NCBI RefSeq assembly: GCF_028649435.1
Contig: NZ_JAQSIN010000007.1
Reading direction: 5' to 3' (one strand)
Length of the DNA stretch: 64,000 nt
DNA from: Curvibacter microcysteis
Lineage (GTDB): Bacteria; Pseudomonadota; Gammaproteobacteria; Burkholderiales; Burkholderiaceae_C
Shown here one piece after another: positions 7,577 through 16,131 of this stretch. The notes under the pieces were generated by a model. It was not told the origin of the DNA. It ran no database searches and worked only from the letters and a program-made list of their open reading frames with translations. A program made the translations under genes and the position numbers. Numbering within the stretch: the stretch's first letter is position 1; every line of letters begins with the position of its first letter.

Positions 7577-8536
7577 TCAGACCGCGCCGTCTTGCTCCAG
7601 AAAGCGTTGTGCATCCAGCGCGGCCATGCAGCCGGTGCCGGCGCTGGTGATGGCTTGGCGGTAGATGTGGTCCTGCACGTCGCCGGCAGCAAACACACCC
7701 GGCACGCTGGTCATCGTGGCAAAGCCTTGCAGGCCCGAGCGCGTGACGATGTAGCCGTCTTTGGTGTCCAACTGGCCCTGGAAGATCTCGGTGTTGGGCT
7801 GGTGGCCGATGGCAATGAAGCAGCCGGTCAGGGCCAGGTCTTCGGTGCTGCCGTCCTGCACGTTCTTCAGGCGCACGCCGGTCACGCCCGAGGCGTCACC
7901 CAGCACTTCGTCCAGGGTGCGGAACAGCTTGAGCTCGATCTTGCCGGCGGCCACTTTCTCTTGCACCTTGTCGTTGAGGATGGGCTCGGCCTTGAACTTG
8001 TCGCGACGGTGGATCAGCGTGACCTTGCGCGCGATGTTGGACAGGTACAGGGCTTCTTCAACCGCGGTGTTGCCACCGCCCACCACGCAGACGTCTTGGT
8101 CGCGGTAGAAGAAGCCGTCGCAGGTGGCGCAGCCCGAGACGCCGCGGCCCATGAAGTTCTGTTCCGATTCCAGGCCCAGGTACTTGGCCGAGGCGCCAGT
8201 GGCAATGATCAGGGCGTCGCAGGTGTATTCGCCGCTGTCACCGCGCAGGGTGAAGGGGCGTTGGCTCAGATCAACCGAGTTGATGTGGTCAAAGATGATT
8301 TCGGTCTTGAAGCGCTCAGCGTGCTCTTGAAAGCGCTGCATCAGTTCAGGGCCTTGCACGCCGTGCACGTCGGCGGGCCAGTTGTCCACTTCGGTGGTGG
8401 TCATCAGCTGGCCACCTTGGGCCATGCCGGTCACCAGCACCGGGTTCAGGTTGGCACGGGCTGCGTACACTGCGGCGGTGTAGCCGGCAGGGCCCGAGCC
8501 GAGGATGAGAACTTTGGCGTGTTTGACGTTGGACAT
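7577..8536 (-). CDS. trxB: Thioredoxin-disulfide reductase
   Basis: Cytoplasmic FAD/NADPH enzyme of 319 residues that reduces thioredoxin. Visible: FAD-binding GSGPAGYTAA (13 onward), redox-active disulfide in SGCATCDGFF (Cys136, Cys139), NADPH-binding GGGNTAVEEALYLS and C-terminal FAD motif GVFAAGDVQDHIYRQAITSAGTGCMAALDA. Length and motifs are those of classical low-molecular-weight TrxB. It is divergent from the Crp/Fnr regulator with 232 bases between starts. Confidence 0.97.
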   Translation of the reverse strand: MSNVKHAKVLILGSGPAGYTAAVYAARANLNPVLVTGMAQGGQLMTTTEVDNWPADVHGVQGPELMQRFQEHAERFKTEIIFDHINSVDLSQRPFTLRGDSGEYTCDALIIATGASAKYLGLESEQNFMGRGVSGCATCDGFFYRDQDVCVVGGGNTAVEEALYLSNIARKVTLIHRRDKFKAEPILNDKVQEKVAAGKIELKLFRTLDEVLGDASGVTGVRLKNVQDGSTEDLALTGCFIAIGHQPNTEIFQGQLDTKDGYIVTRSGLQGFATMTSVPGVFAAGDVQDHIYRQAITSAGTGCMAALDAQRFLEQDGAV

Positions 8537-8768
8537 GGTAGAAAGCCTGTTGTTTGGAGGGTGCGACGTTGTTCGGGGCTGCTCAGCAGGGGGTTGAAGT
8601 ATCCACCCGCAGGCGCTCGGACCCGGCGCTGCGTTTTCAATGACCGCGATTGTAAGAAGCTAAACAAGCCCTTGAGCGGCGCCCTTGAATCCCGCGCGGC
8701 CTCGGGTGCGTCGTCCTGAGATGATCGAACATGGCCGAAGGCCTGGCTGATTTTGGAGAAGAATTGAC

Positions 8769-9446
8769 ATGACGACCATGGTGTCCAACCTCGAACTGCT
8801 GCGCCGTGTGCCGCTGTTCGCATTGCTCACGGCGCCTCAGGCCGAATTGATTTCGCGCGTGGTGGTGAAGCGGCGTTTCAAGCGCGGTGAGGCCTTGGTG
8901 GAGCAGGGCCATAAGTCCGATGCGCTCTACATCCTGCTCAATGGCCGGGTGCGGGTGCTGACCAGTGACAAGCGGGGGCGCGAGGTCATTCTGGCCACCC
9001 TGCGCACCGGCGACCACCTGGGCGAGATGAGCTTGATCGACAACCAAACCCATTCGGCCACGGTGCGCGCCGAAATCCAGACCGACGTGCTGACCCTGGG
9101 GCGTGCCGAGTTCATGCGCTGCCTGCAGGAGAACAGCAGCGTGGCCTACGCGGTCATGAAGCGCCTGGTGCAGCGACTGCGTCAAGCCGACCAAAAGATC
9201 GAATCCCTGGCCTTGATGGATGTCTATGGCCGGGTGGCGCGTGCCTTGATGGAACACGCCACGGAGGATGCCGATGGCGCCTTGGTGATCCGCGACAAAC
9301 TCTCGCGCCAGGACATCGCGAAAATGGTGGGGGCCTCGCGGGAGATGGTCAGCCGGGTCATGAAGGACCTGGAAGAACGGGGTTTTGTGCAGACCGATGA
9401 AGACGGGCGCATGACCATCAAAGACCGTTTGTTACAACTGACTTGA
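8769..9446 (+). CDS. Crp/Fnr-family transcriptional regulator
   Basis: Regulator of 225 residues with an N-terminal cyclic-nucleotide-binding-like beta-barrel (about 15-130; GEALVEQGHKSDALYILLNGRVRVL, GDHLGEMSLIDNQTHSATVRAE) and a C-terminal Crp-type HTH (about 175-215; LSRQDIAKMVGASREMVSRVMKDLEERGFV). No N-terminal Cys cluster is present, so it is not an Fe-S Fnr. GEMSLID followed by HSATVRA is close to the cAMP-binding phosphate cassette, but ligand use cannot be decided. A GGAG ribosome site precedes ATG 8769. It stands directly upstream of ftsK on the same strand (70 bases); co-regulation is possible but not shown. Confidence 0.9.
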   Translation: MTTMVSNLELLRRVPLFALLTAPQAELISRVVVKRRFKRGEALVEQGHKSDALYILLNGRVRVLTSDKRGREVILATLRTGDHLGEMSLIDNQTHSATVRAEIQTDVLTLGRAEFMRCLQENSSVAYAVMKRLVQRLRQADQKIESLALMDVYGRVARALMEHATEDADGALVIRDKLSRQDIAKMVGASREMVSRVMKDLEERGFVQTDEDGRMTIKDRLLQLT

Positions 9447-9516
9447 ACACGGCCCGCAACGGGTGGCTCTTGGCCCCGGGCGATTGCGCTTAAGCTCGGT
9501 GCCCCCTGGTGCCTTT

Positions 9517-11838
9517 ATGACCTACTCACTTCACACCCTGACGTCCAATGCCCCTCGCCGGGACGCGCCGCCGCGCTCCGGGATCAGCCGCTTCACCCAT
9601 GAGATCGGCCTGATTTTATGGGCCGCCCTGTTGGCTCTTTGGGTGCTGGCCTTGGTCAGCTACCACCCGCAAGACCCGGCCTGGTCCACCTCGGGGGGCT
9701 CGCGTCAGGTGCTCAACTGGGCGGGGCGCCTGGGCGCCTGGCTGGCCGACACCAGCTACTTCATGCTGGGGTTTTCGGTCTGGTGGTGTTTGGTGGCCGG
9801 GGCCCGGGCCTGGCTGGCCAGCCTGGCGCGCTGGATGCGGGCCGATGACGCGGGCCCGCCGGTGGCGCGCTGGCGCTTTTGGCTGGGCCTGGTGCTGCTG
9901 ATTCTGGCCAGCGCCACCCTGGAGTGGTCACGCTTGTATCGCTTCGAAGGTTTGCTGCCGGGCCACGGCGGCGGCGTGCTGGGCTATTTGCTGGGGCCCG
10001 CGGCCATGAAATGGCTGGGTTTCACGGGGGCCGCCCTGCTGGCGTTGACGGTCGCTCTGATTGGCAGTGCCTTGGTGTTTGGCTTTGCCTGGGGGCATGT
10101 GGCGGAGCGGCTCGGGGGCTGGCTGGACTCGCTGGTGCAGTCGCGCCGCAAGAAGAGCGAGATTGCGGAAGACCTGGCGGTTGGCAAGCGCGCGGCGCGT
10201 GAGCGTGAGGAAGTGGTGCTGGAAGAGCGCATCGAAAGCCGTGAACACCATCCGAAGCCGGTGCAGATCATGGAGCCCGTGATGGTCGAGGTGCCCAAGA
10301 GCGAGCGCGTGGTCAAAGAGCGCCAGAAGCCCTTGTTCACCGAAATGCCCGACAGCAAACTGCCGCAGGTCGATTTGCTTGACGGCGCCTTGCTGCGCCA
10401 GGAGACGGTTTCGCCCGAGACGCTGGAAATGACCAGCCGCCTGATTGAGAAAAAGCTCAAGGACTTTGGGGTCGAGGTACGGGTGGTGCTGGCCTCGCCG
10501 GGGCCGGTGATCACGCGCTACGAGATCGAGCCGGCCACCGGGGTCAAGGGCTCCCAGGTGGTGAACCTGGCCAAGGACCTGGCTCGGTCGCTGAGCCTGG
10601 TGTCGATCCGGGTCATCGAAACCATCCCGGGCAAAAACTACATGGCGCTGGAGCTGCCCAACGCCAAGCGCCAGACCATCAAGCTCAGCGAAATCCTGGG
10701 CTCGCAGATCTACCACGAGGCCAAGTCCATGCTGACCATGGGCTTGGGCAAGGACATCATCGGCAATCCCGTGGTGGCTGATCTGGCCAAGATGCCCCAC
10801 GTGCTGGTGGCGGGGACCACGGGCTCGGGCAAGTCGGTGGGGATCAACGCGATGATCCTGTCCCTGCTCTACAAGGCCGAGGCACGCGACGTGCGCCTGC
10901 TGATGATCGATCCCAAGATGCTGGAAATGTCGGTCTACGAAGGCATTCCCCACCTGTTGGCGCCGGTCGTCACCGACATGAAGCAGGCTGCCAATGGCCT
11001 GACCTGGTGTGTGGCTGAGATGGAGCGCCGCTACAAGCTCATGAGCAAGCTCGGCGTGCGCAACCTGGCCGGTTACAACGCCAAGATCGACGAAGCCCAG
11101 GCGCGCGAGGAGTTCATCTACAACCCCTTCAGCCTGACGCCCGAAAGCCCCGAGCCGCTGCAGCGCCTGCCCCACATCGTGGTGGTGATCGATGAATTGG
11201 CCGACCTGATGATGGTGGTGGGCAAGAAGATCGAAGAACTGATCGCTCGCCTGGCCCAAAAAGCGCGTGCGGCCGGCATCCATTTGATTTTGGCCACCCA
11301 ACGGCCCAGCGTGGATGTGATCACCGGTCTGATCAAGGCCAACATCCCGACCCGCATCGCCTTCCAGGTGAGCAGCAAGATCGACAGCCGCACCATCCTT
11401 GACCAGATGGGCGCTGAAGCCTTGCTGGGCATGGGCGACATGCTGTACATGCCCTCGGGCACCGGTTTCCCGGTGCGCGTGCACGGGGCTTTTGTCAGCG
11501 ACGAGGAGGTGCACCGCGTGGTCAGCTACCTCAAGAGCCAGGGCGACCCTGACTACATCGAGGGCGTGCTCGAAGGGGGTACGGTCGATGGCGAAGATGG
11601 CGCTGGCGACGCAGGCGGTGACGCCGGCGGTGAAAAAGACCCCATGTATGACCAGGCCGTGGAGGTGGTGCTCAAGGACCGCAAGGCCAGCATTTCCTAC
11701 GTGCAGCGCAAACTGCGCATTGGCTACAACCGCTCGGCCCGTTTGCTGGAAGACATGGAGAAGGCCGGCTTGGTCAGCTCTTTGACCAGCAGCGGCCAGC
11801 GCGATGTGCTGGTGCCCCACCGCAACAGCGAGTCCTGA
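9517..11838 (+). CDS. ftsK: DNA translocase FtsK
   Basis: Septum-associated DNA pump of 773 residues that helps chromosome dimer resolution and couples segregation to division. N-terminal membrane domain with about four to five helices (about 28-50, 75-97, 118-136, 150-190), a short charged linker (about 210-300), and the motor domain with Walker A GTTGSGKSV, Walker B-like VVVIDELADLMMV and IHLILATQRPSVDVITGLIKANIPTR. The C-terminal gamma winged helix (DPMYDQAVEVVLKDRKASISYVQRKLRIGYNRSARLLEDME) should read KOPS sites. The linker is much shorter than in E. coli FtsK, as is normal outside enterics. ATG 9517 (MTYSLHTL) is preferred over the TTG-like upstream codons. Confidence 0.97.
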   Translation: MTYSLHTLTSNAPRRDAPPRSGISRFTHEIGLILWAALLALWVLALVSYHPQDPAWSTSGGSRQVLNWAGRLGAWLADTSYFMLGFSVWWCLVAGARAWLASLARWMRADDAGPPVARWRFWLGLVLLILASATLEWSRLYRFEGLLPGHGGGVLGYLLGPAAMKWLGFTGAALLALTVALIGSALVFGFAWGHVAERLGGWLDSLVQSRRKKSEIAEDLAVGKRAAREREEVVLEERIESREHHPKPVQIMEPVMVEVPKSERVVKERQKPLFTEMPDSKLPQVDLLDGALLRQETVSPETLEMTSRLIEKKLKDFGVEVRVVLASPGPVITRYEIEPATGVKGSQVVNLAKDLARSLSLVSIRVIETIPGKNYMALELPNAKRQTIKLSEILGSQIYHEAKSMLTMGLGKDIIGNPVVADLAKMPHVLVAGTTGSGKSVGINAMILSLLYKAEARDVRLLMIDPKMLEMSVYEGIPHLLAPVVTDMKQAANGLTWCVAEMERRYKLMSKLGVRNLAGYNAKIDEAQAREEFIYNPFSLTPESPEPLQRLPHIVVVIDELADLMMVVGKKIEELIARLAQKARAAGIHLILATQRPSVDVITGLIKANIPTRIAFQVSSKIDSRTILDQMGAEALLGMGDMLYMPSGTGFPVRVHGAFVSDEEVHRVVSYLKSQGDPDYIEGVLEGGTVDGEDGAGDAGGDAGGEKDPMYDQAVEVVLKDRKASISYVQRKLRIGYNRSARLLEDMEKAGLVSSLTSSGQRDVLVPHRNSES

Positions 11839-11958
11839 TCCGGGCGCCGCCCGCTGACGCCCGCCATGGGGGCCATTCCTGTTGGAGGAACGAAGTCCCC
11901 TGGCGCGGCTCACACGGGCTTAGCCTTTCCCCGATACCCTCGCTTGGAGCTTGTGTCC

Positions 11959-12597
11959 ATGAAATCTCGTTTTTTGCTGTTGGCCTGCCTGGCCGGTGTG
12001 TCCTGGTCGGCTTGGGCCGATGGCTTGCAAGCCCTGGAGTCCTTTGTCAAAAACACCCGCACCGGCCGCGCCGAGTTCACCCAGGTGGTGACGGCGCCGC
12101 TGCGCGACGGCCAGACCACGGCGCGCAGCAAAAGCTCCACGGGCAGTTTTGAGTTTCAGCGACCGTCGCACTTCCGGTTTCTGTACCGCAAGCCTTTTGA
12201 GCAGGCGTTGGTGGCAGACGGTCAAACCGTGTGGCTGTATGACGTGGACCTGAATCAGGTCACCGCGCGCAAGCAGGCCCAGGTGCTTGGCTCCACGCCG
12301 GCCGCGCTGCTGGCCTCGGCGCCTGACCTCAAGGCTTTGCAGGCCGACTTCAAGCTCAGTGCCGCCCCAGAGCAAGACGGCCAGCAGTGGGTGCAAGCCT
12401 TGCCCAAGGCGCGTGATGCTCAAATTCAGAGCGTGCGCATTGGTTTTCGTGGCGAGCAGTTGGCCACGCTGGACATCCTGGACAGCTTTGGCCAACGCTC
12501 GGTGCTGAGCTTCACGGGCTTCCAGGCCAATCCGGTGCTGCCGCCTGAGACCTTCCAGTTCAAGCCACCGGCAGGCGCTGATGTGGTGCGTCAATGA
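11959..12597 (+). CDS. lolA: Outer-membrane lipoprotein carrier protein LolA
   Basis: Periplasmic chaperone of 212 residues that ferries lipoproteins from LolCDE to LolB. It starts with a clear signal peptide (MKSRFLLLACLAGVSWSAWA, cleavage after AWA), followed by the family pattern ALESFVKNTRTGRAEFTQVV, GSFEFQRPSHFRFLYRKPFEQALVADGQTVWLYDVDLNQVT and a C-terminal FQFKPPAGADVVRQ. ATG 11959 gives the signal peptide; upstream in-frame starts do not. ftsK-lolA-rarA is a well-known order in Betaproteobacteria, here interrupted by an opposite-strand gene. Confidence 0.96.
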   Translation: MKSRFLLLACLAGVSWSAWADGLQALESFVKNTRTGRAEFTQVVTAPLRDGQTTARSKSSTGSFEFQRPSHFRFLYRKPFEQALVADGQTVWLYDVDLNQVTARKQAQVLGSTPAALLASAPDLKALQADFKLSAAPEQDGQQWVQALPKARDAQIQSVRIGFRGEQLATLDILDSFGQRSVLSFTGFQANPVLPPETFQFKPPAGADVVRQ

Positions 12598-12743
12598 ATT
12601 GGGGTGCCCAAGGTTGGTGGATTCATGCGCCTAAAGCGGGTGTTTGAGGGCGAATGGGACGTTCGAGCGCCCAGGTTTGGGGCGTTTCAGGGGCAAGCAG
12701 GGCCTGAGTCAATGCCGTGTGCCGCCCGCTTCAGGCGCCGGGC

Positions 12744-13214
12744 TCAAGCCCTCGATGGGCTGCTGTTGGCCATCAGCTGGCGCAAAGTCCGGTTTTGCCA
12801 GTCCATTTCGGCGTTCAGCACCTGTTGGATGCGGGCCTCAGATTCGGGGGAGGCCAGGCTTTGGGCCTGAGCGGCGTGGTAGGCGGCCTGCCGCGCATGG
12901 CCCAGCACCGCATCGGCCACTGCATGGGTGGCGGCCACCGTGGCGGCTGGGCAGGGGCCCGCGTGGCCGTCGGCTGGGGCTTGTTCCAATTGAAGTGCCA
13001 GTTTCTTCAAACCATGGGCGGCAGCCGTCAGGGTGGGGCGGTCAATGCGGTCGGCCAGGTAGAGCTCCAGGACGGTGACGGCGGTCACGGCCGCAGGCGC
13101 CTCCAGCAGGTGCTGCACGCGCCTCACGCAGGCCAGGCCAAAGCGCAGCTGCTGCCGCTCGGCTTGGGGGTGCTGGAGCAAGCTGTCCCACAGCGTGGCA
13201 AGGGCTGGGGTCAT
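12744..13214 (-). CDS. Hypothetical alpha-helical protein
   Basis: Predicted protein of 156 residues on the strand opposite to lolA and rarA. It is Ala-, Gln- and His-rich and appears wholly helical, with an N-terminal LRFGLACVRRVQHLL segment and a C-terminal VLGHARQAAYHAAQAQSLA ... MDWQNRTLRQLM. No signal peptide or membrane helix. The spacing of Ala, His and the final E/DWQ..L is loosely like putative Imm5-type immunity proteins, but no toxin gene is nearby and the likeness is weak. The codon pattern is GC-rich at third positions, consistent with a real gene. Function unknown. Confidence 0.6.
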   Translation of the reverse strand: MTPALATLWDSLLQHPQAERQQLRFGLACVRRVQHLLEAPAAVTAVTVLELYLADRIDRPTLTAAAHGLKKLALQLEQAPADGHAGPCPAATVAATHAVADAVLGHARQAAYHAAQAQSLASPESEARIQQVLNAEMDWQNRTLRQLMANSSPSRA

Positions 13215-13338
13215 GATTGAACGGCTGATTTAGCGGGATAGAAGGAAGATGGAGCCATTGTCCTCGTCCATCGCAGCCTGCCTCTAGGTAAAAACCAAGC
13301 TCTGCCGCCAGGGCTGCCGGTCGTTGGACAATGGGGGC

Positions 13339-14673
13339 ATGAAGCAGCCGCCGTCCGATCTCCTGTCCCCTGTCCCCACGTCCACGTCCTATGTGCCGCT
13401 GGCCGAGCGTTTGCGCCCGCAGTCGCTGGGCGAGGTGATTGGGCAACAGCACCTGTTGGGCCCGGGCATGCCTTTGCGCCTCGCCTTCGAGTCGGGGCGG
13501 CCCCACAGCTGCATTCTTTGGGGGCCACCGGGGGTGGGCAAGACCACCATTGCGCGTTTGATGGCCAAGGCCTTTGACGCCCACTTCATCACCATCAGTG
13601 CCGTGCTCGGCGGCGTGAAGGAAATCCGCGAGGCGGTCGACCAGGCCGAGGCCGTGCGGCACGGCCTGCACCCCCAGCCCACGATTTTGTTTGTCGATGA
13701 GGTGCACCGCTTCAACAAAAGCCAGCAAGACGCTTTTTTGCCCCATGTTGAGAGTGGCTTGTTCACCTTCATCGGCGCGACCACGGAAAACCCTTCCTTC
13801 GAGGTCAACTCGGCCTTGCTGTCACGTGCCCAGGTGTATGTGCTCAAGGCGTTTGAAGAGGCTGATTCGCGCCAATTGATTGAGCGCGCCCACACGTTGG
13901 CTTTGCAGCACCTGGTGTTTGACGACGGGGCGATCGACACCCTGGCAGGTTATGCCGATGGTGACGCACGTCGCCTGCTCAACCTGCTGGAGCAAAGCGC
14001 GACCGCGGCCCAGGCCAGTGGTGTGACGCGCATCGACAGCCTGTTTTTGCAGAAAGCCCTGACGCTGAATGCCCGCCGTTTTGACAAGGGCGGAGACCAC
14101 TTTTACGACCAAATTTCAGCGCTGCACAAGTCTGTGCGTGGCTCCAACCCCGATGCGGCCTTGTACTGGCTGTGCCGCATGCTCGATGGCGGCGCCGACG
14201 CCCGCTACCTGTCGCGCCGGGTGGTGCGCATGGCCTGGGAGGACATCGGCCTGGCCGACCCGCGCGCTTTGCAGATCGCCAACGACGCAGCGGCTACCTA
14301 CGAACGCCTGGGCTCGCCCGAAGGGGAGTTGGCCCTGGCTCAGGCGGTCATCTACCTGGCGGTGGCCCCCAAGAGCAATGCGGGCTACCTGGCTTACAAG
14401 CAGGCCAAGGCTTTCATTGAAAAAGACCGTTCCCGCGAGGTGCCTGTGCACCTGCGCAACGCCCCGACCAAGCTGATGCAGGAGTTGGGACATGGCAAGG
14501 CCTACCGTTATGCCCACGATGAGCCCGAAGCCTATGCGGCGGGTGAAAGCTACCTGCCCGAAGGCATGGCGGCACCGGGCTGGTACCAGCCCGTGCCCCG
14601 GGGGCTGGAACTCAAGATTGCTGACAAATTGGCCCATTTGCGTCGATTGGACGAGGCGGCAGGCTCGGATTGA
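13339..14673 (+). CDS. rarA: Replication-associated recombination protein A
   Basis: Clamp-loader-like AAA+ ATPase of 444 residues (RarA/MgsA) acting at stalled replication forks. Visible: LAERLRPQSLGEVIGQQHLLG at the N-terminus, Walker A GPPGVGKTT, Walker B FVDEVHRF, sensor 1 FIGATTENPSFEVNSALLSRAQVY, and the C-terminal tetramerisation region (RGSNPDAALYWLCRMLDGGADARYLSRRVVRMAWEDIGLADP). ATG 13339 is chosen; the TTG at 13324 would add five residues only. An AT-rich hairpin lies at 14681-14703 after the stop. Confidence 0.96.
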   Translation: MKQPPSDLLSPVPTSTSYVPLAERLRPQSLGEVIGQQHLLGPGMPLRLAFESGRPHSCILWGPPGVGKTTIARLMAKAFDAHFITISAVLGGVKEIREAVDQAEAVRHGLHPQPTILFVDEVHRFNKSQQDAFLPHVESGLFTFIGATTENPSFEVNSALLSRAQVYVLKAFEEADSRQLIERAHTLALQHLVFDDGAIDTLAGYADGDARRLLNLLEQSATAAQASGVTRIDSLFLQKALTLNARRFDKGGDHFYDQISALHKSVRGSNPDAALYWLCRMLDGGADARYLSRRVVRMAWEDIGLADPRALQIANDAAATYERLGSPEGELALAQAVIYLAVAPKSNAGYLAYKQAKAFIEKDRSREVPVHLRNAPTKLMQELGHGKAYRYAHDEPEAYAAGESYLPEGMAAPGWYQPVPRGLELKIADKLAHLRRLDEAAGSD

Positions 14674-14860
14674 AAATATTTTTTCCAGATATTTGCTGGA
14701 AAAGTGGAACTTTCTCGTCTGTTGGGTGACGGCGAGCGTTCAAGGATCGACGGGACGGTCGATGTCTGCGTTTATGCCATCAAATCAGGCGCCAGGCTAA
14801 CAACTGTCGCATCCGATGCTCCAAATTAGATAGCAAAGAAGTCTGCCCCGGCGCCATCTC

Positions 14861-14876
14861 GCACGACGATGGTGCA
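14861..14876. promoter_or_regulatory. NtrC-like enhancer site upstream of liv operon
   Basis: GCACGACGATGGTGCA fits GCAC-N7-GTGC, the core of the NtrC consensus TGCACC-N5-GGTGCA, with the right half-site GGTGCA perfect and the left GCACG off by one base. It is embedded in a longer perfect inverted repeat CACGACG/CGTCGTG (14862-14868, 14877-14883). It lies about 220-230 bases upstream of the sigma-54-like element, a usual enhancer distance. Assignment to NtrC is inference. Confidence 0.4.
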
Positions 14877-15072
14877 CGTCGTGTTTGGCGGGGTGGGCCT
14901 GCTCAAAGTGCTGGATTGGCGCGCCCGTAAAAGCAGTCGAATGAATGAAGCTGGGGTTTGATCAGTTTTATTGATGAACAAATAGGCCTTCTGATACAGC
15001 TCAAAACACGGGTAAACCCCGGCCAGACAATAACTTTTTCATTCTGTAGGCTTGGCTACAATCCCGGCCACC

Positions 15073-15105
15073 AACCCGCTCCGGATTTTTTCTGGCGGGT
15101 TTTTT
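15073..15105 (+). terminator. Hairpin with T run upstream of livH
   Basis: AACCCGC (15073-15079) pairs with GCGGGTT (15095-15101), followed by further T residues to 15105. It could end transcripts started at the TACAAT at 15056, acting as attenuator or terminator, but the same bases form the sigma-54-like element at 15093-15108, so only one reading may be functional. Confidence 0.4.
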
Positions 15106-15108
15106 GCT
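15093..15108 (+). promoter_or_regulatory. Sigma-54-type -24/-12 promoter of liv operon
   Basis: TGGCGGGTTTTTTGCT matches TGGCACG-N4-TTGCW, with the invariant GG and GC dinucleotides ten bases apart. Transcription would start about 15119-15120, some 66 bases before the livH ATG. With the upstream NtrC-like site it suggests nitrogen control of the transporter. Confidence 0.5.
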
Positions 15109-15185
15109 AGGTGGAAGATGGCTTTGTCGTGCCCCGGCCATCCGCCCGGGGATCGGCAAGGCTTCTGACTCAACGGAGAAACTTT

Positions 15186-16115
15186 ATGGAAATATTGCTG
15201 CAGCAGATCATCAACGGTCTGGTATTGGGCAGCATGTACGCCCTGGTAGCCCTTGGCTACACCATGGTGTACGGCATCATCAACTTGATCAACTTTGCCC
15301 ACGGTGAGGTGCTGATGGTCGGTGCGCTGACCAGCTGGACCTGCATTGGCTTCATGCAAGAGGCCATGCCAGGGGCTCCGGGCTGGCTGATCCTGTTGTT
15401 CGCCATGGTCATCGCCTGCGTGGTGGCGGCAACGCTGAACTTCGTGATTGAGAAAGTGGCTTACCGGCCGCTGCGCAACAGCCCCAAGCTGGCGCCCCTG
15501 ATCACGGCGATTGGCATGTCCATCCTCTTGCAGACGCTGGCCATGATCATCTGGAAGCCGAACTACAAGCCGTATCCGACGCTCTTGCCTTCCACCCCCA
15601 TCGATGTGGCCGGCGCGGTGATCACCCCGACCCAGATCCTGATCCTGGGCGTGACGGCGGTGTCCCTCGCGGTGCTGATGTGGTTGGTCAACTACACCAA
15701 GCTGGGTCGTGCCATGCGCGCCACGGCAGAGAATCCCCGTGTGGCGGCCCTCATGGGCGTCAAGCCTGACATGGTGATTTCGGCCACTTTCATCATTGGC
15801 GCCGTGCTGGCAGCCATCGCCGGCATCATGTACGCCGCTAACTACGGTACCGTGCAGCACACCATGGGCTTCCTGCCCGGTCTGAAGGCGTTCACGGCGG
15901 CCGTGTTCGGTGGCATTGGCAACTTGGCTGGTGCGGTGGTCGGCGCCTTGTTGTTGGGCCTGATTGAATCGATCGGCTCGGGTTACATCGGGCAGCTGAC
16001 CGGCGGCCTGCTGGGCAGCAACTACACCGACATCTTTGCCTTCGTGGTGCTCATCATCATCTTGACCCTGCGTCCCTCGGGCTTGCTGGGTGAGCGGGTG
16101 GCGGATCGCGCTTGA
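15186..16115 (+). CDS. livH: Branched-chain amino acid ABC transporter permease LivH
   Basis: Inner-membrane permease of 309 residues, first gene of a livHMGF transport operon. About eight hydrophobic helices are visible; family features include QQIINGLVLGSMYALVALGYTMVYGIINLINFAHGEV at the N-terminus, LGRAMRATAENPRVAALMGV (the ATPase-coupling loop) and GFLPGLKAFTAAVFGGIGNLAGAVVGALLLGLIES. ATG 15186 starts directly at MEILLQQIINGL with GGAGAAAC upstream; longer in-frame starts add a non-family tail. No binding protein gene (livJ/K) is adjacent, so the substrate (Leu/Ile/Val or another amino acid or amide) is inferred from permease family only. Confidence 0.93.
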   Translation: MEILLQQIINGLVLGSMYALVALGYTMVYGIINLINFAHGEVLMVGALTSWTCIGFMQEAMPGAPGWLILLFAMVIACVVAATLNFVIEKVAYRPLRNSPKLAPLITAIGMSILLQTLAMIIWKPNYKPYPTLLPSTPIDVAGAVITPTQILILGVTAVSLAVLMWLVNYTKLGRAMRATAENPRVAALMGVKPDMVISATFIIGAVLAAIAGIMYAANYGTVQHTMGFLPGLKAFTAAVFGGIGNLAGAVVGALLLGLIESIGSGYIGQLTGGLLGSNYTDIFAFVVLIIILTLRPSGLLGERVADRA

Positions 16116-16131
16116 GCCCAGGAGAACCAAC

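Larger units (their letters stand above)
14674..15185. other. 512-bp intergenic region between rarA and livH
   Basis: No convincing gene. In order it holds an AT-rich hairpin TTTTCCAG/CTGGAAAA (14681-14703), a perfect 7-bp inverted repeat with an NtrC-like core (14861-14883), an AT-rich stretch (about 14945-15045), a sigma-70-like TACAAT (15056-15061), a hairpin followed by T residues (15073-15105) and a sigma-54-like -24/-12 element (15093-15108). It reads as a complex regulatory region for the liv operon. Confidence 0.6.

Noticed and set aside
9928..11913. 661-codon open frame antisense to ftsK, rich in His, Gln and Arg
   Set aside because: Mirror of the third-position GC bias of ftsK; no domain, no ribosome site. 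The same holds for the long antisense frames at 16057-18018, 1982-3295, 31660-33831 and 37321-38430.
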